In this document: one piece after another, positions 34,642 through 50,499 of the stretch
Numbering within the stretch: position 1 is the first letter of the stretch
Layout of the letters: each line of letters starts with the position of its first letter
Assembly: GCA_918807975.1 (NCBI GenBank)
Contig: OU964924.1
Coordinates: forward strand, 6,646,501-6,710,500
DNA from: Aplidium turbinatum
Taxonomy: Eukaryota; Chordata; Ascidiacea; Aplousobranchia; Polyclinidae
Length of the DNA: 64,000 bases
Direction: 5' to 3'
Notes under the pieces: generated by a model
The model's database searches: none
Seen by the model: only the letters and a program-made list of their open reading frames with translations
Told to the model about the DNA's origin: nothing
Translations under genes and position numbers: made by a program

Positions 34642-35807
34642 AAATCAGTTAAAGGGTTATTGGTACCAACTAGAAGCTTGTAGGGACCCATGATGAATAT
34701 CTACTGCTTTCAACCTTGTGCAAAATGTAATTCTCACATAACATTTACGTTTCTTAAAAACTTACTGGTTGTGCACAAATATAGTTTGATAAATAGTTTT
34801 CTACCCATGAACCCAACAGTGAGGATAAATAACTTAGTTGCGTTTCTTAAGAAAACTCACTTGTTGTGCACCGGGATAATTTTGATGGATCATTTTTTAC
34901 TCAAATAACCTACCACCCGCAGCTTTCCCAAGTGAGGCTGTTAAAATGGACATTTATTGCTTTCAATCTTATTCAGTATATCCGCAGTTCACCTCTGCTA
35001 CGAAATCTCACCAGGAGTTCACCCTAGTTCGTAAACATTGTTGAAATTTGCCAATTTTAAATTACGTAACTGCTTGCTTTTTCCTTTTTCTGAAAGTGGT
35101 TTATATACCTCTGCACAAAACAATTTTAACAGAGACTCATAATATTACTGAAAATTAACAGAGACTCATAATATTACTGAAAATTAACAGAGACTCATAA
35201 TATTACTGAAAAGTAACTCAGACTAATAAGATAACTTTTCAAATTCAAAATCTAAATTCAACTCAAACTCACGAATAAAAGAACTTGATACTCACTGCGT
35301 TATCTCTACGCCATCGAAGCTTTGTTACGCCAGCAGCGTATCTGCTGTCATCAGGGGTTATAAACCTTTTTATATAAATAAAACGAAAACCCCTGCAAGC
35401 TTTTCTTCTAAATCAACATTTGCATTCTAGTTTTAACAGGTGAGCAAAGAAAAACTTACAAGATCCAACCTTAAATGATTTACTAGAAAGAAAAAAAAAA
35501 AACAACCAGAAAAACTTACAACACCCAATCCTGTTACTTGTAACACTGTCAACAAAAATGCACACAAACTGGTACTGGTCTGGTGGTGGTGACTCGTAGT
35601 TTAGTCGTTACCATGGTCCAAGAGTTACCAAGGTTGCCAAACATTTTATTTTGGAAAAATAATTAGATTTCCAATCTCTCAACAAGTCACAGTGACAATT
35701 TTAAGAATTGTTTATTCTTAACTAAAAAAGTATACATTAATTCGATACATTCGACCAACAAGTTAATCAAAGTCATTTCCAAAAAGTTTCGCTTTGAGAT
35801 CTTTCGT
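34642..35807. other. Upstream flank of carboxypeptidase gene B
   Basis: The promoter of gene B should lie in this stretch. No clear core-promoter element or other gene is recognised. A three-unit tandem repeat occurs at 35128-35214. Confidence 0.35.
35128..35214 (+). repeat. Three tandem copies of a 29-bp unit
   Basis: The unit begins AACAGAGACTCATAATATTA and ends CTGAAAATT. Three nearly identical copies are followed by a degenerate fourth start. It is a simple minisatellite. Confidence 0.9.
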
Positions 35808-36160
35808 CCGCCCCGTTAGCTCAGTGGTTACGCGCTCGGCTCAAGATCACGCGCGCATGTTCGACTCTCGTCCTACGCTTGAGCAACGAGCTACAGGACT
35901 CCATTCAAAGGCACCTAGTGAATGGAATAATTTCCCGGCAACAACACTTCACCAATCGGAAAACTTCACTCTGTCAATCTCGGTAAATCGGTAACAGGCC
36001 CTGCGTCAAAACTTAAGAGGCTCTAAAAAAAATAAAAAGGAAAAAAAATAAAAACATTTATTAAAAAAAACAAAAAAAACAAACCTACCGTATGCGAAAC
36101 TACCGGGAATAACCAATCAAGGCTTTGTCAGTCCGAAGATAAAGATTCAAAACCAACCAA
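35808..36160 (+). repeat. SINE-A copy with tRNA-like head and A-rich insertion
   Basis: It has an A-box region GTTAGCTCAGTGGTTACGCG, a B-box region TGTTCGACTCTCG, the body and the tail GAAGATAAAGATTC. A tract of A-rich runs (36020-36085) interrupts the 3' part. Confidence 0.8.
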
Positions 36161-37139
36161 CTCGTCTGGGAACTCTTGCAACCCTTGGTCTACCTGCGAC
36201 TTCTGGACAGCAACTCCGTGGTAGCAGTCCAAAAGTTACTGCTATTGCAAAAGCATGCTGTTTCGAAAGTAATTTGAGAAAACTTGGCCTTGAGGTCTAT
36301 ATCACCTTTGGTAGATCATTTCTTTAGGGTAGCAATTGACTATTTGACTGTAGGCGTATATGGTCGTTCTTTGTTTCCCTGTCAAAATGTTGAAACAAAA
36401 TAAATTGACTTGACTTGACAGGCATATATAGCCTACAACCGGCATATTTCGACCATGTAACCTACTGTTCCTGTTTCAGGAAAAGAAACCATTGATGGAT
36501 TAATTGGTTAGGAAACTTGGTTCAGCTCTTCGCAATTATTTTGTGCTGTTACTGTTAATATACTAGTTGATTTATTGAATCTTTATATTCGGAAGGGAAA
36601 AGCTTCTTTGAGAGCTTAATCCTGGTGATTTCGCATAGGAGTGGCCAACGTTTTTTTCATAAATAGTTGTTCGTAAAACAATTGTTCGTAAACAATTCTT
36701 CGTAAAGTTAATTTTTCGTAACACAATTCTTCGTAAAGCATTTCTTCGTGCGTACAATTGACCGTAATACTAATTGTTTGTAAAACAGTTACAAGTGACC
36801 GAAACGGTCCCCCAAATTTCTCCAGCGGTTTTCCAAAATTTGGACTTGCAACTACAGTAGAAAAGTAATGGTTGTTTCTCGCTATGTCTTGTCGATAATA
36901 CGAATATAGCCTACGATCAATAGTTCACGTCCGGAAAAAAAAAAGAAGTGGAGGTACAGCTAACAGCTGAATCAAAGTCGAGTTATTCACAAAAGAAGTG
37001 CACCTTCGATACTCGTCAATGTTTATTTCTGATTTATGGCGCATAATGATCAGTTTTTACGTGTGGAAACATAACAAGCAGAAGCCAACAAGCACACTTT
37101 GTTTGATTGTGCAGCAAACTTGTTTGGCAGCCGTGTTGG

Positions 37140-37570
37140 CAGTGGCGTAGCCAGGGGGGTTTTGGGGGTTACAACCCCCCCTTTGGCACGCGTGTGACGT
37201 CACGATATTAAGAATGATGCTTTCAGTCTAATAAAAAATTGCCTAGTTTTAAACAAAATTGCATTAAAAGATACGAGTTTTGCCAATACCAAACATTCAA
37301 ACATCTCAGCCAGGAATTAGCAACAAGAAAACACAGAGACTTAGCTTTATTTCTGAAAAATGCCGAAGAAAACATGATCTTATCCTTTTGCTATGATACC
37401 AGACAGCACCATTTTACAGGAATATTCGTACCCACATTTTTGTTGAAAATGCTCTCAGAATGCACCAAATTCAAAGTAATTTTTCAAAATTTTCTGGGGG
37501 AGGCCCCCCAGACCCCCCGCCGCTGGGTGGTCAAGCCCCCCCCCTTTCAAAATTCCTGGCTACGCCACTG
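37140..37570. mobile_element. hAT MITE with CAGTGGCGTAGCCAGG ends
   Basis: Inverted ends CAGTGGCGTAGCCAGG and CCTGGCTACGCCACTG, C/G-tracts inside both, exact 8-bp duplication CGTGTTGG (37132-37139 and 37571-37578). The longer element at 43639-44304 belongs to the same family. Part of the 157-codon ORF starting at 37239 lies inside it and is not a gene. Confidence 0.9.
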
Positions 37571-38772
37571 CGTGTTGGGCAGGCTGTTTGGTCGCTGTCA
37601 CAATCATTTAAGCTGTGCCTTGTCGAATAATTCATTTTATGTTGCGTTGATTGTAGCCTATGTAGTTATGGCTATTTTTTGGTATGTAAATAAAACACTT
37701 GCGGTCTCTTAAAACTACTTAGCGGTCACCCAAACCAAACCTTAAAAAAAACCTGGGCCTGTGTTATAATTAGGCTAAAAGCGAATAGCAGAAATTGTTA
37801 TACTGCAAAATGTGCAGTAGCTTAGGCCTACAGGACTTTAAAATTGCACCATTGTCCCCTGTCCCTCCATGATGCTCCCCCTGCCCCCCGCTTCCGGCGC
37901 CCCTGAGTAACAACTGAAAAATTGCTCACAAACAATTGACCTATCACCTGTTTACGAACAATTCACTATACGAACAATTGATGTATACGAAGAAAATGAT
38001 TTAGGAAGAATTGTTTTACGAAGAATTAATTTTACGAACAACTGTTTACAAACAATTGTTTTACGAACAACTGTTTACGAACAATTCACCTATAACCAGG
38101 GACGTGCAGTCAGGGGAGGCAGGTGAGGCAGTGCCTCACCTGCCAACATCTGGCAAAGCAAAATTTATATCAAAAATATGGTTATCACAGAATAAATTGT
38201 ATTTGTTAAAAAGTAATAAATATTGCACGTTTTTAGGTGCTTTTATTAGCGTGAATTGCTGTAGTCGTGCCCCCTTTCCCGCAAATTTTACGTTTCTACA
38301 CCCAAACTGTGCTTTAATTTTTTCTGTTTCTGTGGCGATATTCATATCGAGCGTTCACGTGGTCAAAATCGTTGAAATACGCAAAGAGAGGCAACGCCAA
38401 GCTGTGCCTCACTTCAGATCAGAAAACTTCCATACACTGCATTATGCGTGCCTTTTTCTTTCGCAAAGTCGCCCAGAAATCATCATGAACCATTTAGCTA
38501 CGATTTGAGGCATGCCTCAAATGTGACGTCACAGCTATGAAACCTTTTTCGTCAAGCTGGAATGCTCGCATGGTACGTGGTATGTGACTTCTTGCAGTGT
38601 AAAGGATTGTTTCTTATAAAATTTAACTAAAAAATGGAGGAAGATTTAGTATCAAATCTGAGAGATTTTTAAAAACTAAACATTCAATCCAAAGTTGAAG
38701 TCATAAATAAAGGAAGACCCGTTCTGAATTTGAGAGATTTTTAAAAACTAAACTTTCAATCCAAAGTTGAAG

Positions 38773-39459
38773 TGTCACAATCAATGTGCAAGGCCTCGCG
38801 TCGGGCTGCTTTGCGTCTTGACAGAATGTGCTGTTTTCATTATGGAATTCTTGAGCGGTATGTTATTATCGGTCAATGACCAGTAGTAACCTCTAATTGT
38901 GAAGTCGTTGTTCTGCAACGTAATTCTAGATCATTCTGTATCTGGAACGTTCTGTTGTTTTCACAATTGCCAATATCGTTTGTCATGATGTCACAAGGTT
39001 GTTTACGAATGGACCTCTGATTACGAAATCTGTATTATGTAACAGTCCTCTACTCCTACGTGACATTCTTTAGACTTCTTTAAACTTGCTTGTTTATGCC
39101 GCTCAATGCTACGTGACCGACGATGAGTTCGTGTGATGCAACACTACGTAGCCTTCTCGAAGTTACTAGACCGAACAAACCTTTTATAAATAGTGGTGTA
39201 ATTTGCGTAATGGATTATGATTATTATTATTATGAGTTGATTATGAGTGTTGTGCTATGAGTTGTGGATTGGTAGTTGATGCAGAAATTAGAGTTATTTG
39301 AGAAGCCGTTCGTTAAAGTTCTTCAAGAAGTCAGATTATCATTTCGCTAGTAGAATTATTCGACATTTAATTGACTGCTTTTCGGTTTGACCCATTAAAC
39401 TACGTCATTGAACCTTTCCAAGTCTTTTTCCTGGTAAGAGATAGAAAGAAATCGTGACA
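38773..39459 (+). repeat. 5' LTR
   Basis: 687 bp starting TGTCACAATC and ending ATCGTGACA. A TATA-like TTTTATAAATAG lies near 39183 and is a plausible core promoter. Confidence 0.93.
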
Positions 39460-39462
39460 TTC

Positions 39463-39479
39463 TGGGGGCTCGTCCGGGA
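39463..39479 (+). promoter_or_regulatory. Primer-binding site, tRNA-Pro type
   Basis: TGGGGGCTCGTCCGGGA begins three bases after the 5' LTR. It is the classic complement of the 3' end of tRNA-Pro, as used by several retroviruses. Confidence 0.85.
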
Positions 39480-39620
39480 ATTTAACCGAAAAACCGAAGA
39501 ATACCGAAGATTTATTGAAAGAATAATAAATTAATGTCAAGATGGCGGATACTGTCAAACATGAGATGATTGAAGACTTAGGGAGCATGGCTGAATGAAT
39601 GGGGCTGACAGTCTCAGTTT

Positions 39621-41849
39621 GTGATGGAAGAGTATCACAAGATAATGGACCAGAAAGCTCAGCGAGAAGCTGACGAAAGAGAAGATAGAAGAGCTGCTCG
39701 TGAAATAAGGAAAGCAGAACTTGAAGCTGAAGAAAAGCGAGCACAACTTGAAGCTGAAGAAAAGCGAGCACAATTTGAAGCTGAAGCAGAGGAGAAGCGG
39801 GCGCAGCGCGAAGCAGAAGAGAAGCGGGCACAGCGCGAAACAGAAGCCGAAGAGAATCGGGCGCAACGCGAAGCAGAAGCTGAAGAAAGAAGAGCGCAAT
39901 ATGAATTGGAAAAGTTAAAACTTGAATTAGAAAGACAAAAGCTGGACATTGGTGAGCGATCTAATTCTACTAATGATAATGCTCGAGATGTTATTGTGGC
40001 GCAAGTTAGACGTCCAGATTTGCCATCATTTGTTGAAGAAAAAGATGAGTTGGATAGTTATTTGTTAAGATTTGAAAGATATGCTACAATAGCCAAATTG
40101 GAGAAGTCGACGTGGGCTACCCAGCTAAGCATGTTATTATCGGGACAAGCTCTTGATGTATATTCAAGACTTTCACAAGAAGAGGCCATGAATTACGACA
40201 GATTGAAGTTAGCTCTGTTAAAGCGATACAATTTTACTGAGCATGAATACCGTCAAAGATTCCGTGAGGCAAAGCCTGAACGACACGAAAGCCCAGGTCA
40301 ATTTATCGAACGTTTAAGAAATCTTTTGTTAAAATGGTTTGAACTTTCGGGGGCCGAACAATCATTGGACGGATTGGAAAACCTTATAGTTAAGGAACAA
40401 TTCACAGATTCATGTTCAAAAGATCTGTCTGTTTATTTAATGGAGAGAAGTCCAAAGACTCTAGAAGACATAGCCAGTGTGGCAGAACAGTACTTAGTTG
40501 CTCATGATGAGAAGTTGTCGACTGAAGAAACGTGGTCATGTGATAATGACGAGGAGCAAACAAATAATTTTAAAGGAGGTGTGGTTCCAAGAGAAGTACG
40601 TTGTTTTAATTGTAATGGCTTAGGTCATAAATCTGTTAACTGCCGGAGGAAGATTAACAGAAATCATCAGGAATCGAGGAAGTGGTGCAATCGTTGCAAT
40701 AGGCAAGGACACGAAGCGAAGGAATGCAAGGACAAGTCGTTTTCTCTTTCCAATCAGTCTGAAAAGAATGAGAAAAACACAGAGGACGTTTATCGATGCG
40801 GTTGTGCGTTAATGATTCCTGAACCCACGCTTGGGGAGGAGAAACTGGATGAAGATGTTTGCGAAAAAATAATACCTGAAGATTACCTGCCAGTAGTGGA
40901 TGGAAAAGTTGGAAACAAAAAGGTAAAAGTTTTACGTGATTCTGGTTCTACGGGTATAATGGTGAGGAGAGATTTGGTTAAAGACAGTCAGTTAACGGGA
41001 AAAACTGGAATTGTGATGTCAATAAATAACACTTCGATCCAAGGACCGTTAGCGAAGATATATGTCGAAACTCCGTATTGTAGTGGGACTGTGAAAGCGT
41101 TATGTTTACAAAACTCTTTAGTTGATCTTATAATCGGAAATGTTATTGAGAGAGATTCTGAAGTTACTTGTTATTCTTGTGGCAAGAATGGTCACTTTGC
41201 TCGAGATTGTTCTGCAGATAATCAGCAACGATCTCACGATGACGGATATTACGAGCGCGATGAACCGAGGAGAAGAGGCAGGCGACGACCATTTGGAGTT
41301 TGCTATAGATGCGGTAGACGCGGACACTTCGCCAGGGAGTGCATTGCTGACGGCGGACATTCGGAAAACAGACGTTGCCGTGACAACCACTGCTACCGAT
41401 GTGGGGAGATTGGACACATAGCCAGGAGCTGCCCTTTTGATGAAAAGGCTTGCTACAACTGTCACAAAGAAGGTCATCTCGCCAAGGACTGTCCGGAGAG
41501 GAAGTGTTTCCGATGTAAGAAGATGGGTCATCTCGCTCGCCGATGCACTGAAGTTGTTGAGGACGTTGGAAACTTTCGCAGTAAACGTGACTATTGTTTT
41601 GAGAAAGCTATCGTTGGTAGATCGTGCAACGATGGACTAATGAGAATTGATTATTCAGTAATTAATTGTTTTGTAATATGTTTTGTATTGATTGTGTTGT
41701 TATATTGTTTGCAACAATATTCTAAGGGGGGCGTATGTCACAATCAATGTGCAAGGCCTCGCGTCGGGCTGCTTTGCGTCTTGACAGAATGTGCTGTTTT
41801 CATTATGGAATTCTTGAGCGGTATGTTATTATCGGTCAATGACCAGTAG
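39621..41849 (+). CDS. Gag-protease-like ORF with a CNBP-like zinc-knuckle array
   Basis: 742-codon ORF of the LTR element. Rough domains: charged coiled coil of EKRAQ-type repeats (10-115); capsid region ending in a SCAN-like helical domain (135-300); two CCHC knuckles (about 328-370); a retropepsin-like segment (about 425-510); then, with almost no linker, five CCHC knuckles (517-642). The five have CNBP's CYRCGxxGH style, an arginine/glycine-rich linker after the first and a DEKACYNC stretch like CNBP's EDACYNC. A strongly hydrophobic segment follows (about 677-700), and the last 37 codons lie in the 3' LTR. Capture of a host CNBP transcript is inferred; expansion of the element's own nucleocapsid knuckles is the alternative. 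Confidence 0.85.
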   Translation: MMEEYHKIMDQKAQREADEREDRRAAREIRKAELEAEEKRAQLEAEEKRAQFEAEAEEKRAQREAEEKRAQRETEAEENRAQREAEAEERRAQYELEKLKLELERQKLDIGERSNSTNDNARDVIVAQVRRPDLPSFVEEKDELDSYLLRFERYATIAKLEKSTWATQLSMLLSGQALDVYSRLSQEEAMNYDRLKLALLKRYNFTEHEYRQRFREAKPERHESPGQFIERLRNLLLKWFELSGAEQSLDGLENLIVKEQFTDSCSKDLSVYLMERSPKTLEDIASVAEQYLVAHDEKLSTEETWSCDNDEEQTNNFKGGVVPREVRCFNCNGLGHKSVNCRRKINRNHQESRKWCNRCNRQGHEAKECKDKSFSLSNQSEKNEKNTEDVYRCGCALMIPEPTLGEEKLDEDVCEKIIPEDYLPVVDGKVGNKKVKVLRDSGSTGIMVRRDLVKDSQLTGKTGIVMSINNTSIQGPLAKIYVETPYCSGTVKALCLQNSLVDLIIGNVIERDSEVTCYSCGKNGHFARDCSADNQQRSHDDGYYERDEPRRRGRRRPFGVCYRCGRRGHFARECIADGGHSENRRCRDNHCYRCGEIGHIARSCPFDEKACYNCHKEGHLAKDCPERKCFRCKKMGHLARRCTEVVEDVGNFRSKRDYCFEKAIVGRSCNDGLMRIDYSVINCFVICFVLIVLLYCLQQYSKGGVCHNQCARPRVGLLCVLTECAVFIMEFLSGMLLSVNDQ
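41724..41733 (+). promoter_or_regulatory. Polypurine tract
   Basis: AAGGGGGGCG lies directly before the 3' LTR, the expected place of the plus-strand primer. Confidence 0.75.
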
Positions 41850-42422
41850 TAACCTCTAATTGTGAAGTCGTTGTTCTGCAACGTAATTCTAGATCATTCT
41901 GTATCTGGAACGTTCTGTTGTTTTCACAATTGCCAATATCGTTTGTCATGATGTCACAAGGTTGTTTACGAATGGACCTCTGATTACGAAATCTGTATTA
42001 TGTAACAGTCCTCTACTCCTACGTGACATTCTTTAGACTTCTTTAAACTTGCTTGTTTATGCCGCTCAATGCTACGTGACCGACGATGAGTTCGTGTGAT
42101 GCAACACTACGTAGCCTTCTCGAAGTTACTAGACCGAACAAACCTTTTATAAATAGTGGTGTAATTTGCGTAATGGATTATGATTATTATTATTATGAGT
42201 TGATTATGAGAGTTGTGCTATGAGTTGTGGATTGGTAGTTGATGCAGAAATTAGAGTTATTTGAGAAGCCGTTCGTTAAAGTTCTTCAAGAAGTCAGATT
42301 ATCATTTCGCTAGTAGAATTATTCGACATTTAATTGACTGCTTTTCGGTTTGACCCATTAAACTACGTCATTGAACCTTTCCAAGTCTTTTTCCTGGTAA
42401 GAGATAGAAAGAAATCGTGACA
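41736..42422 (+). repeat. 3' LTR
   Basis: 687 bp, nearly identical to the 5' LTR. The gag-type ORF runs on into its first 114 bases. Confidence 0.93.
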
Positions 42423-43343
42423 TGAAGTCATAAATAAAGGAAGACCCGTTCTAAATTTATAAGGTTTGCATCAGACGACTGAACAAATAAAAAAATAACT
42501 TGCAACTTTCAAAGAGATTGCTACTCAAAAAAGAAGTGGCTGTGTGGCTATGCTTTAAAAATTGCCTTTTCTGCTTTCCCTGTCTCTTGTTTTCAATATC
42601 TAGTGATAATGTTAGGACTAAAGAAGGGTCTATACAACAAAGTCACAAATGTTTTAGTTCAAAAGGATAGGCGCATGGATTTTATTTTTAATAAATGTGA
42701 AAGCATGCTGCTAATTTTTTTGATTAGTATGATACCATTTTTGTTGTTAAAAAATTTTATTGTAAAAGTGACTTGAAAAAATTAGTGCCTCACCATCTAG
42801 GAACCTCACCGCACGTCACTGCCTATAACCCGCATAGGCCTACTTGTAGAGGCTGGCCGTTGACGCAGGCCCTGTTACCGAGATTGATGGAGTGACGTTT
42901 CCAATTGTTAAAGTGTTGTTGCAGCACTTGTCGGGGAAATATTCCATCCATTAGATGCTGCTGAATGGAGAGCAGTCGTTAACCTGCGTTGCTCAAGCGC
43001 ACACCCCGAGAGTCGAACCAGCACAGCTTAATCTTAAAGCGTATTCGTTCACAAAGTGACGCGCTAGCCAACTGAGCTAAAAACAAAATGTAAAAATTCG
43101 CAATCACAAAGCAAAAAAGTAAAAATCAAACGAATTTATTAAAAAAGAAACCAATAAAATTGAAAATAAAAATGCAGATTTTGATTATATTTTTGGAAAC
43201 ATAGTGTTACCTAGCAACATCTGTTTGCTTCATATGTGGTATATTTTTGATAGCTTCGCTGTTGGTATTGTCACCTACGGTATTGTACGAGTTCCATAGA
43301 GTGCTCTTACTTTTAATTATACAAGTGAGATATTATAAAGATC

Positions 43344-48483
<5,140 letters not shown>

Positions 48484-48841
48484 GACGTCGACAAGTGTCT
48501 GCCACATGCACTGACTCAGCTGTTCGCCTGCCCCCCCTTATTTTTCACATCGTCGCTTCGTTTGATTCGTATTTTATAAATGGAACACCAAAAGAAATTT
48601 CTTTGTTTTGAGTAAAACGCATTTTTTTAGTTTTGCAGTAGCAGTGTTGAAACTCTGAAGTCAACTCAAACTCACACAACTTGCAATTCATCAAACTTAA
48701 GAAAAAACTGGGGGAAATTTAACTATAAACACGATTAACTTATCTACACCCGAGCATGCAGTCTCACCTTTCTATGAGGAATCCTTTTCCACATTAGTGA
48801 GTAAAACGATTTAACCGAACAATGTCGAACTCCATTTTGTT

Positions 48842-49262
48842 TTAAAGAAGCCTGGTCTTCATTCCGAAACATGAGTCGACCATTTGTCTGCAGTGACTCC
48901 TCCATTTCTCTCTATCCTTGGCATCTTCAATTTTCAAATTTGTTTTTGTTCGATCATCCTTCACAGTGTCTTCCCATGTTTTCTTTGGTCTTCTTTTTTC
49001 TTGTGGTACCTTATTCCAAAGTCGTTTTCTCAAGTTGTTCTCATCCATTCGATCAAAATGTTCAACCCATCTCAGACGATGTTCACGCAAGTAGTTAACC
49101 GGTACTCTACAATATCCTGAACAGCAGTCCACTCTCTAAAAACATCGTTTCTATTTTTGTCGAGAAGCGTCTTGCCACACATCATACGAACCATCCTCAC
49201 TTCTGTCTTGTTATCGCCCAGCATTCACTTGCATAACACATCACGCTTCTTACAATACAAAG
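48842..49262 (-). mobile_element. LINE 3' end fragment (RTE-like RT-protein tail)
   Basis: On the minus strand: YASECWAI, RMVRMMCGKTLLDKNRND, then RLRWVEHFDRMDENNLRKRL, KRRPKKTWED and DREKWRSHC. This is the conserved C-terminal region of LINE endonuclease-reverse transcriptases. The first part lies in shifted frames; only about 95 codons at the end are open. It is 5' truncated, with no RT core. Confidence 0.82.
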
Positions 49263-49764
49263 AATCCATATTCTATTTGTTGAACGATTAATTAATTACA
49301 ATCGATGATCAAACTGCGTTCTACTCGTTATTATGTTGCATTGTATCAACTGGTCGACCTTGGTGTTTCGGGATGAAGACCTGGCTTCTTGAAAGAAAAA
49401 TGGAAAGAGAAAAGATTCTATTCATCGCACACATGCCTTCTTTCAGCGCTTTAAAAAGCAGACACTGCCAGCACAGCCGAGTACATTCACTTGACCCCTT
49501 TCTTCAATGCTGAGTGAGAGCAACATTCAGTTCCATTGTAATGAAGTCTTTGTCCTGTTTGGACAGAATGCCGGACCCATGTATATTGTATACCCAGTGT
49601 TTCACTTGCTGTGAGATGGTGAACATTGTGTTTGGCACTTGTAAGTGTGCAAATAACCCACTGTGACACATGTTTCTATACAATGTACGTTGTAAATTTT
49701 AATGTTCAAATCATGATAGCGCAGTCCGTTAAAATTTTGTAAACAAAGAAACGGTAATATCAAG
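49263..49764. other. No gene or repeat recognised
   Basis: Intergenic sequence between the LINE fragment and a SINE copy; small ORFs only, none with a recognisable domain. Confidence 0.4.
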
Positions 49765-49975
49765 GCAGGGAATCAAGTTGTGCGCTTGAGCAGCGCATTT
49801 CAAGGACAGGTTTTTTCAGCGACATCTTGTGAATGGAGTAATTCAGACAATAACAATCGGAAACTTCGCTTTGTCAACCTCGGTAGCTGGACCTGCGTCA
49901 GTGGTTCAAAGCCTCTACAAGTAGGCTATGCAAAACTGTCAGCATTAAACTTGCAAAAAGACTCAATGCAACAAT
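49765..49975 (+). repeat. SINE-A fragment
   Basis: Contains TGCGCTTGAGCAGCGCATTT, AACTTCGCTTTGTCAACCTC and GCCTCTACAAGTAGGCTATG in SINE-A order; head, part of the first body half and tail are missing. Confidence 0.75.
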
Positions 49976-50499
49976 AGTTGCAAGTAATTAATCCATAACA
50001 GTTTACGAGCGTTTAAATATCCCAGAACCACGAATCGATGGGAACTTTTCTTGATACTGAAAAGCTAATTCAGGTAAATTATCTGCTTAAAGAGTTAGCT
50101 GACTAGTATCAATGTGTAAATCGGCTAAACCAGAGTTTCCTAAAATGTGTGCCACTGCACACTGGCGTGCCGTGAAAGTCTGGAGATTTGAATGTTGCTG
50201 AATATATTTGCTTTTATTCAACAACAGACCGACAATTAAATGCGTAAATCGCTTAATCATCAGACAACTGATTTCAAGCCCCGAATCAAGACTATTTGTA
50301 CACAAAAGCAGCCACACCTCCCACATTGCAGTAAAAGTAAACTTTTTACTGGTATTAAAATAACATGTAGTAGGAAATCAATGTGCCGCGGTGGATTCCG
50401 AAATTTTTTGGTGTGCCGAAGTTCATAAAGCACTGGTCTAAACTCTGCTTCAATCACGCTACCACAGGTCTTCTTGAATGCTTTTGACAAAACCACAAC

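Larger units (their letters stand above)
38773..42422 (+). mobile_element. LTR retroelement, non-autonomous, Ty3/Gypsy-type (SCAN-class gag)
   Basis: 3.65 kb element flanked by the 5-bp duplication TGAAG. Parts in order: 687-bp 5' LTR, tRNA-Pro-type primer site, one long gag-type ORF (39621-41849), purine tract, 687-bp 3' LTR. The LTRs are the same length and almost identical, so it inserted recently. Reverse transcriptase, RNase H and integrase are not seen, so movement would have depended on proteins from another element. The SCAN-type gag points to the Gmr1-like branch of Ty3/Gypsy. Otherwise it looks whole for an element of this layout. Confidence 0.93.
38097..42821. mobile_element. hAT MITE carrying an LTR element
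   Basis: Ends CAGGGACGTGCAGTCAGG and the inverse form TCACCGCACGTCACTG, with GTGCCTCACC words inside both, flanked by the exact duplication CCTATAAC (38089-38096 and 42822-42829). A 60-bp tandem duplication with GAGAGATTTTTAAAAAC occurs at about 38640-38770. An LTR element later inserted at 38773-42422. Confidence 0.9.
36640..42830. mobile_element. Fold-back element with TTCGTAAAACAATTG arrays
   Basis: Both ends carry arrays of units around TTGTTCGTAAAACAATTG, inverted relative to each other (36660-36790 and 37965-38088). The SINE flank CGCATAGG is duplicated exactly (36632-36639 and 42831-42838). Without nested elements it is about 1.0 kb and non-coding. Nested inside are a hAT MITE at 37140-37570 and a hAT element at 38097-42821. 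Confidence 0.8.
36568..43086 (-). repeat. SINE-A copy split by nested insertions
   Basis: The SINE tail and 3' body are at 36568-36639 and the rest, including a tRNA-like head (TTTAGCTCAGTTGGCTAGCG on the minus strand), at 42831-43086. The break is occupied by a fold-back element bounded by CGCATAGG duplicates of SINE sequence. This is the outermost and oldest layer of a four-level nest. Confidence 0.85.

Noticed and set aside
37239-37712. 157-codon ORF
   Set aside because: Starts inside a non-coding hAT MITE and crosses its boundary into the fold-back element; composition is not protein-like.
39555-39949. Antisense ORFs opposite the gag coiled coil
   Set aside because: Shadow frames of the charged EKRAQ-type repeats on the plus strand.
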